Assembly: GCA_028690255.1 (NCBI GenBank) | Contig: JAQVBP010000087.1 | Span: forward strand, 6,120-12,314 | Source: Methanosarcinaceae archaeon | Lineage (GTDB): Archaea > Halobacteriota > Methanosarcinia > Methanosarcinales > Methanosarcinaceae | DNA: 6,195 nt | Direction of reading: 5' to 3' | In this document: positions 3,677-6,195 of the stretch, piece by piece | Position numbering within the stretch: position 1 is the first letter of the stretch | Layout: the number at the start of each line of letters is the position of its first letter | The notes under the pieces: model-generated | The model's database searches: none | What the model was told of the DNA's origin: nothing | What the model saw: only the letters and a program-made list of their open reading frames with translations | Position numbers and translations under genes: made by a program

Positions 3677-5184
3677 CCCTCGGAAGTGTACCCCCCCGCT
3701 ACAAGATCAGTATCGACCGGGAGCAGTGTATGGACTGCGGCCGCTGCATTGAAAACTGTTCCTACGGGGTGTTCAGGAGAGAAGGAGACCGGATAATAAC
3801 CGAGTCCCGAAAATGTACCGCCTGTATGCGCTGCATCGCCATGTGCCCGCGGGACGCAATTAACCTCAAGGAAAACCCTGTTGACTACCGCAGCCACCCC
3901 GTCTGGACCAGGGAAGCCAGAGAAGATGTAATAAGACAGGCCCGGAGCGGAAAGATCATCCTGTCAGGCATGGGAAACACGCAGAACCATCCGATCATTT
4001 TCGACCGGCTCCTGCTTGATGCCTGCCAGGTAACAAACCCGAGTATCGACCCCCTGAGAGAACCCATGGAACTCAGGACCTATATAGGGAAAAAGCCCTC
4101 CAGACTCCAGTTCAAAAAGACCGAAGCCGGAGACGTGGAACTTGAGACGAAACTTGCCCCCAACCTCAGGCTTGAAACTCCGATCATGATAGGGCACATG
4201 AGTTTCGGGGCCATCAGCTTAAACGCCCACCTCAGCATGGCAAAAGCCGTGTCCGAACTCGGGACCTTCATGGGGACCGGGGAAGGCGGGATGCACAGAA
4301 AACTTTACCCCTACCAGAATAACCTGATCGCCCAGGTAGCCTCGGGCCGCTTCGGCGTGAACGTGGACTACCTTGAAAGGGGAGCGGCAATCGAGATCAA
4401 GATCGGCCAGGGAGCAAAACCTGGAATTGGAGGGCACCTGCCTGGAGAAAAGGTCTCGGCGGAAGTTTCCATGACAAGGATGATCCCCGAAGGAAGCGAT
4501 GCCATCAGCCCTGCCCCTCACCACGACATTTACAGTATTGAAGACCTGGTCCAGCTTGTCCGGGGCCTTAAGGAAGCGACCGAGTGGAAAAAACCGGTCT
4601 TCGTGAAAATTGCGGCCGTACACAACGTCGCGGCAATTGCGGCGGGTATTGCCCGTTCTTCCGCAGACGCGGTTGTAATCGATGGCTACCGCGGCGGGAC
4701 CGGAGCAGCCCCCAAGGTCTTCAGGGACCACGTTGGAATCCCGATCGAGGTTGCCATTGCAAGTGTTGACCAGAAACTCAGGGAACAGGGAGTCCGAAAC
4801 GAAGTCTCCATTATTGCAAGTGGCGGGATCAGAAACAGTGCCGATCTTGCAAAGTCCATTGCCCTTGGAGCGGACGCGGTCTATATCGGAACCGCGGCCC
4901 TTATCGCCATGGGCTGCCGGGTCTGCGGAAACTGTTACAGAGGGCTCTGCCCCTGGGGAATTGCCACCCAGCGCCCCGACCTTGTGAGCCGGCTTAACCC
5001 CGAAGAGGGAGCAAGACAGGTCTCGAACCTTATCAAGGGCTGGACCCTGGACCTGAGCGAACTCATGGGAGCTGCCGGAATCAACAGTATCGAGAGCATG
5101 CGCGGAAACAGGGACCGCCTGCGCGGGTTCATGCTGGACGAAGGGCTGCTTGAAGTGCTTGATGTGAAAACAGTGGGGGCCTGA
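3673..5184 (+). CDS. gltB: Glutamate synthase, ferredoxin-FMN synthase subunit
   Basis: Makes glutamate from 2-oxoglutarate and ammonia using electrons delivered through iron-sulfur clusters to FMN. It is 503 aa. Residues 10-70 form a two-cluster ferredoxin domain: C19-x2-C22-x2-C25-x3-C29 and C48-x2-C51-x2-C54-x3-C58-P. Residues about 80-490 form the FMN-binding TIM barrel (COG0069-type), with GTGEGG (201-206), QGAKPGIGGHLPG (246-258), SPAPHHDIYS, IDGYRGGTGAAP (336-347) and ASGGIRNSADLAKSIALGAD (382-401). The cluster motif of glutamate synthase (C-x5-C-x4-C) is C415, C421, C426, with an extra C418 between. The fused N-terminal ferredoxin is typical of archaeal enzymes and supplies the electron path that the small subunit gives in bacteria. 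The gene sits between the glutaminase and GXGXG genes, overlapping the first by 4 nt and 2 nt from the next. All core motifs are intact. Confidence 0.95.
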   Translation: MTLGSVPPRYKISIDREQCMDCGRCIENCSYGVFRREGDRIITESRKCTACMRCIAMCPRDAINLKENPVDYRSHPVWTREAREDVIRQARSGKIILSGMGNTQNHPIIFDRLLLDACQVTNPSIDPLREPMELRTYIGKKPSRLQFKKTEAGDVELETKLAPNLRLETPIMIGHMSFGAISLNAHLSMAKAVSELGTFMGTGEGGMHRKLYPYQNNLIAQVASGRFGVNVDYLERGAAIEIKIGQGAKPGIGGHLPGEKVSAEVSMTRMIPEGSDAISPAPHHDIYSIEDLVQLVRGLKEATEWKKPVFVKIAAVHNVAAIAAGIARSSADAVVIDGYRGGTGAAPKVFRDHVGIPIEVAIASVDQKLREQGVRNEVSIIASGGIRNSADLAKSIALGADAVYIGTAALIAMGCRVCGNCYRGLCPWGIATQRPDLVSRLNPEEGARQVSNLIKGWTLDLSELMGAAGINSIESMRGNRDRLRGFMLDEGLLEVLDVKTVGA

Positions 5185-5186
5185 AG

Positions 5187-5930
5187 ATGACGCTCAGAAT
5201 CGATGCAAAAAACATGCATTACACCCCATTGAACCAGCAGATCAAGGCTGCCGTGGCCGACGGAGTAAAAGAAATCGTGCTTGACAACGTACTCGGGCAG
5301 CGTTTCATTGCCGACGGCTTAAGGGGCGACGACGTGCGCATTGTCATTAACGGGGTCCCCGGCGGGGACCTTGCGATGCTCATGAACGGCCCGACCTGCA
5401 TCGTGCACGGAAACGGAGAACACGCCCCCGGAAACACCATGAACAGCGGTCTGCTCGTAATCCACGGAAGCGCCGGAGACGCCGTGGCCCACGGGATGCG
5501 GGGAGGAAAGGTCTATATCCGGAACAACATCGGGTACAGAGGCGGCATCCACATGAAGCAGTACGACCTGGACGCCAGGCCCGTGCTGGTAATCGGAGGA
5601 ACAGCCCACTCCTTCCTCGGAGAATACATGGCAGGCGGACTTGTGCTTGTGCTCGGGATCGGCCTGGAAAAGTCCATGACCGACCGCGGGATCGGGAGCG
5701 GAATCCACGGCGGAGAAATCATTATCCGTGGAGAGGTCGAAGACCACCTGCTCGGAGTAGGTGCAAAGAAGTTCGAGTTCACGGAAGCCGACCTCGAACG
5801 TATCAAACCGGAAATCGAAGGGTTCTGCGCCCGGTTCGGGCTTGACCCCACCGAGTTTCTGGATACCAATTACACAAGGATAGCTCCCTCAAGCAGCCGT
5901 CCTTTTGCAGGAAAGTACGTCTGGGAGTGA
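5187..5930 (+). CDS. Glutamate synthase, GXGXG (beta-helix) subunit
   Basis: Structural subunit equal to the C-terminal domain of bacterial GltB (COG0070-type). In the fused enzyme this right-handed beta-helix packs against the other domains and helps organise the ammonia tunnel; it has no catalytic residues. It is 247 aa. Glycine-rich repeats run from about residue 55 to 190, for example GPTCIVHGNGEHAPGNTMNS, GLLVIHGSAGDAVAHGMRGG, KVYIRNNIGYRGGIHMK and GSGIHGGEIIIRGEVEDHLLG. The N-terminal 45 residues hold a short helical segment before the helix. A C-terminal helical tail (about 195-247) follows. The ATG lies 2 nt after the stop of the FMN subunit, so translation is likely coupled. The related GXGXG protein FwdC/FmdC of formylmethanofuran dehydrogenase is an alternative family, but the operon context makes the glutamate synthase role clear. 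Confidence 0.92.
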   Translation: MTLRIDAKNMHYTPLNQQIKAAVADGVKEIVLDNVLGQRFIADGLRGDDVRIVINGVPGGDLAMLMNGPTCIVHGNGEHAPGNTMNSGLLVIHGSAGDAVAHGMRGGKVYIRNNIGYRGGIHMKQYDLDARPVLVIGGTAHSFLGEYMAGGLVLVLGIGLEKSMTDRGIGSGIHGGEIIIRGEVEDHLLGVGAKKFEFTEADLERIKPEIEGFCARFGLDPTEFLDTNYTRIAPSSSRPFAGKYVWE

Positions 5931-5931
5931 T
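5925..5931 (+). promoter_or_regulatory. Ribosome binding site of the FrhB-like gene
   Basis: GAGTGAT overlaps the stop of the GXGXG gene and lies 4 nt before the ATG at 5936. The GTGATT-N3-ATG arrangement is the same as that of the first glutamate synthase gene. Confidence 0.7.
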
Positions 5932-5935
5932 TCAG

Positions 5936-6195
5936 ATGACAGAGTACAAAGTAAGTAAGGATTACAGGGACCTGAAAGAAGCGATCTGGGACACGGACCT
6001 CTGCTCGGGCTGCGGGGCCTGCGTTGCGGTCTGTCCGGCAGATGCCCTTTACTTCGAAACCGGCGAGAACTCTTCAAGCCCCATTAACAACGGCTACTGT
6101 AAAGCAGCTGTTGACGACGTGCCCTGCGGGGCCTGCTATGAGGTCTGCCCGAGGTTAGACGAACAGCCTTCAAGCCTCCTTGGAGACTACCTGGA
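5936..6195 (+). CDS. FrhB-like F420-dependent iron-sulfur flavoprotein (5' part)
   Basis: Only the first 86 codons lie in the window; the gene runs off the end. Residues 19-37 carry a ferredoxin motif C23-x2-C26-x2-C29-x3-C33-P. A second cysteine set follows: C55-x8-C64-x2-C67-x3-C71-P. This order matches the N-terminus of the coenzyme F420 hydrogenase/dehydrogenase beta-subunit family (FrhB, FpoF, FqoF), whose FAD and F420 sites lie further downstream and cannot be seen here. The gene starts 5 nt after the GXGXG stop, so it belongs to the operon. In this context it probably oxidises F420H2 and feeds electrons to the ferredoxin domain of the FMN subunit, replacing the NADPH-oxidising GltD of bacteria. 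Putative F420H2-dependent glutamate synthases have been proposed in the literature on FrhB homologues. Family assignment is fairly sure; electron donor is inferred. Confidence 0.8.
   Translation, partial: MTEYKVSKDYRDLKEAIWDTDLCSGCGACVAVCPADALYFETGENSSSPINNGYCKAAVDDVPCGACYEVCPRLDEQPSSLLGDYL

Noticed and set aside
4219..4731. A 170-codon open frame on the - strand, and similar ones at 683-1192 and 5319-5747
   Set aside because: Each lies antisense to a gene with clear family motifs, has no recognisable domain, and is explained by the codon bias of the real gene.

Overview
The window looks like chromosomal DNA from a methanogenic archaeon of the Methanosarcina group. The evidence is an archaeal-type glutamine synthetase that closely matches my memory of Methanosarcina GlnA1, TATA/BRE promoters, ribosome sites complementary to GGAGGTGAT, a glutamate synthase split into three separate proteins, and a following FrhB-type (coenzyme F420) protein. 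Coding regions are moderately GC-rich and the spacers are strongly AT-rich, as is usual for the genus. The assignment is by recognition, not by a database search.

Layout, all on the + strand. Positions 1-427 are an AT-rich spacer with two inverted repeats, ending in a TATA box and a GGTA-N6-TACC palindrome that matches the operator of the nitrogen repressor NrpR. Positions 446-1792 are glnA. Positions 1793-2623 hold no long gene but are not empty. They contain a GC-rich, hairpin-dense block (about 1909-2155) ending in a T8 tract, which is a candidate structured RNA or a decayed insertion-element end. Next comes a strong BRE/TATA promoter with a second GGTA-N6-TACC operator (2255-2268). A 56-codon ORF (2277-2447) with a threefold 6-residue repeat starts 9 nt after that operator. 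A weak terminator, a possible proximal promoter and a 28-bp tandem duplication follow, abutting the glutamate synthase genes. From 2624 onward there is a tight operon: the glutaminase domain protein (2624-3676), the ferredoxin/FMN synthase domain protein (3673-5184), the GXGXG domain protein (5187-5930), and the start of an FrhB-like iron-sulfur flavoprotein (5936 to the window end, truncated).

Together the genes make up the GS-GOGAT ammonium assimilation cycle. GlnA makes glutamine from glutamate and ammonia. The glutaminase subunit releases ammonia from glutamine, and the FMN subunit uses it to aminate 2-oxoglutarate. The usual NAD(P)H-oxidising small subunit (GltD) is not seen. The FrhB-like protein in its place suggests reduced F420 as the electron donor. 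The two operators sit 18 bp downstream of the TATA start in both promoters, so both transcription units are probably derepressed under nitrogen limitation.

The least explained parts are the 56-aa nitrogen-controlled ORF, the structured block upstream of it, and the tandem duplication in the glutamate synthase leader.
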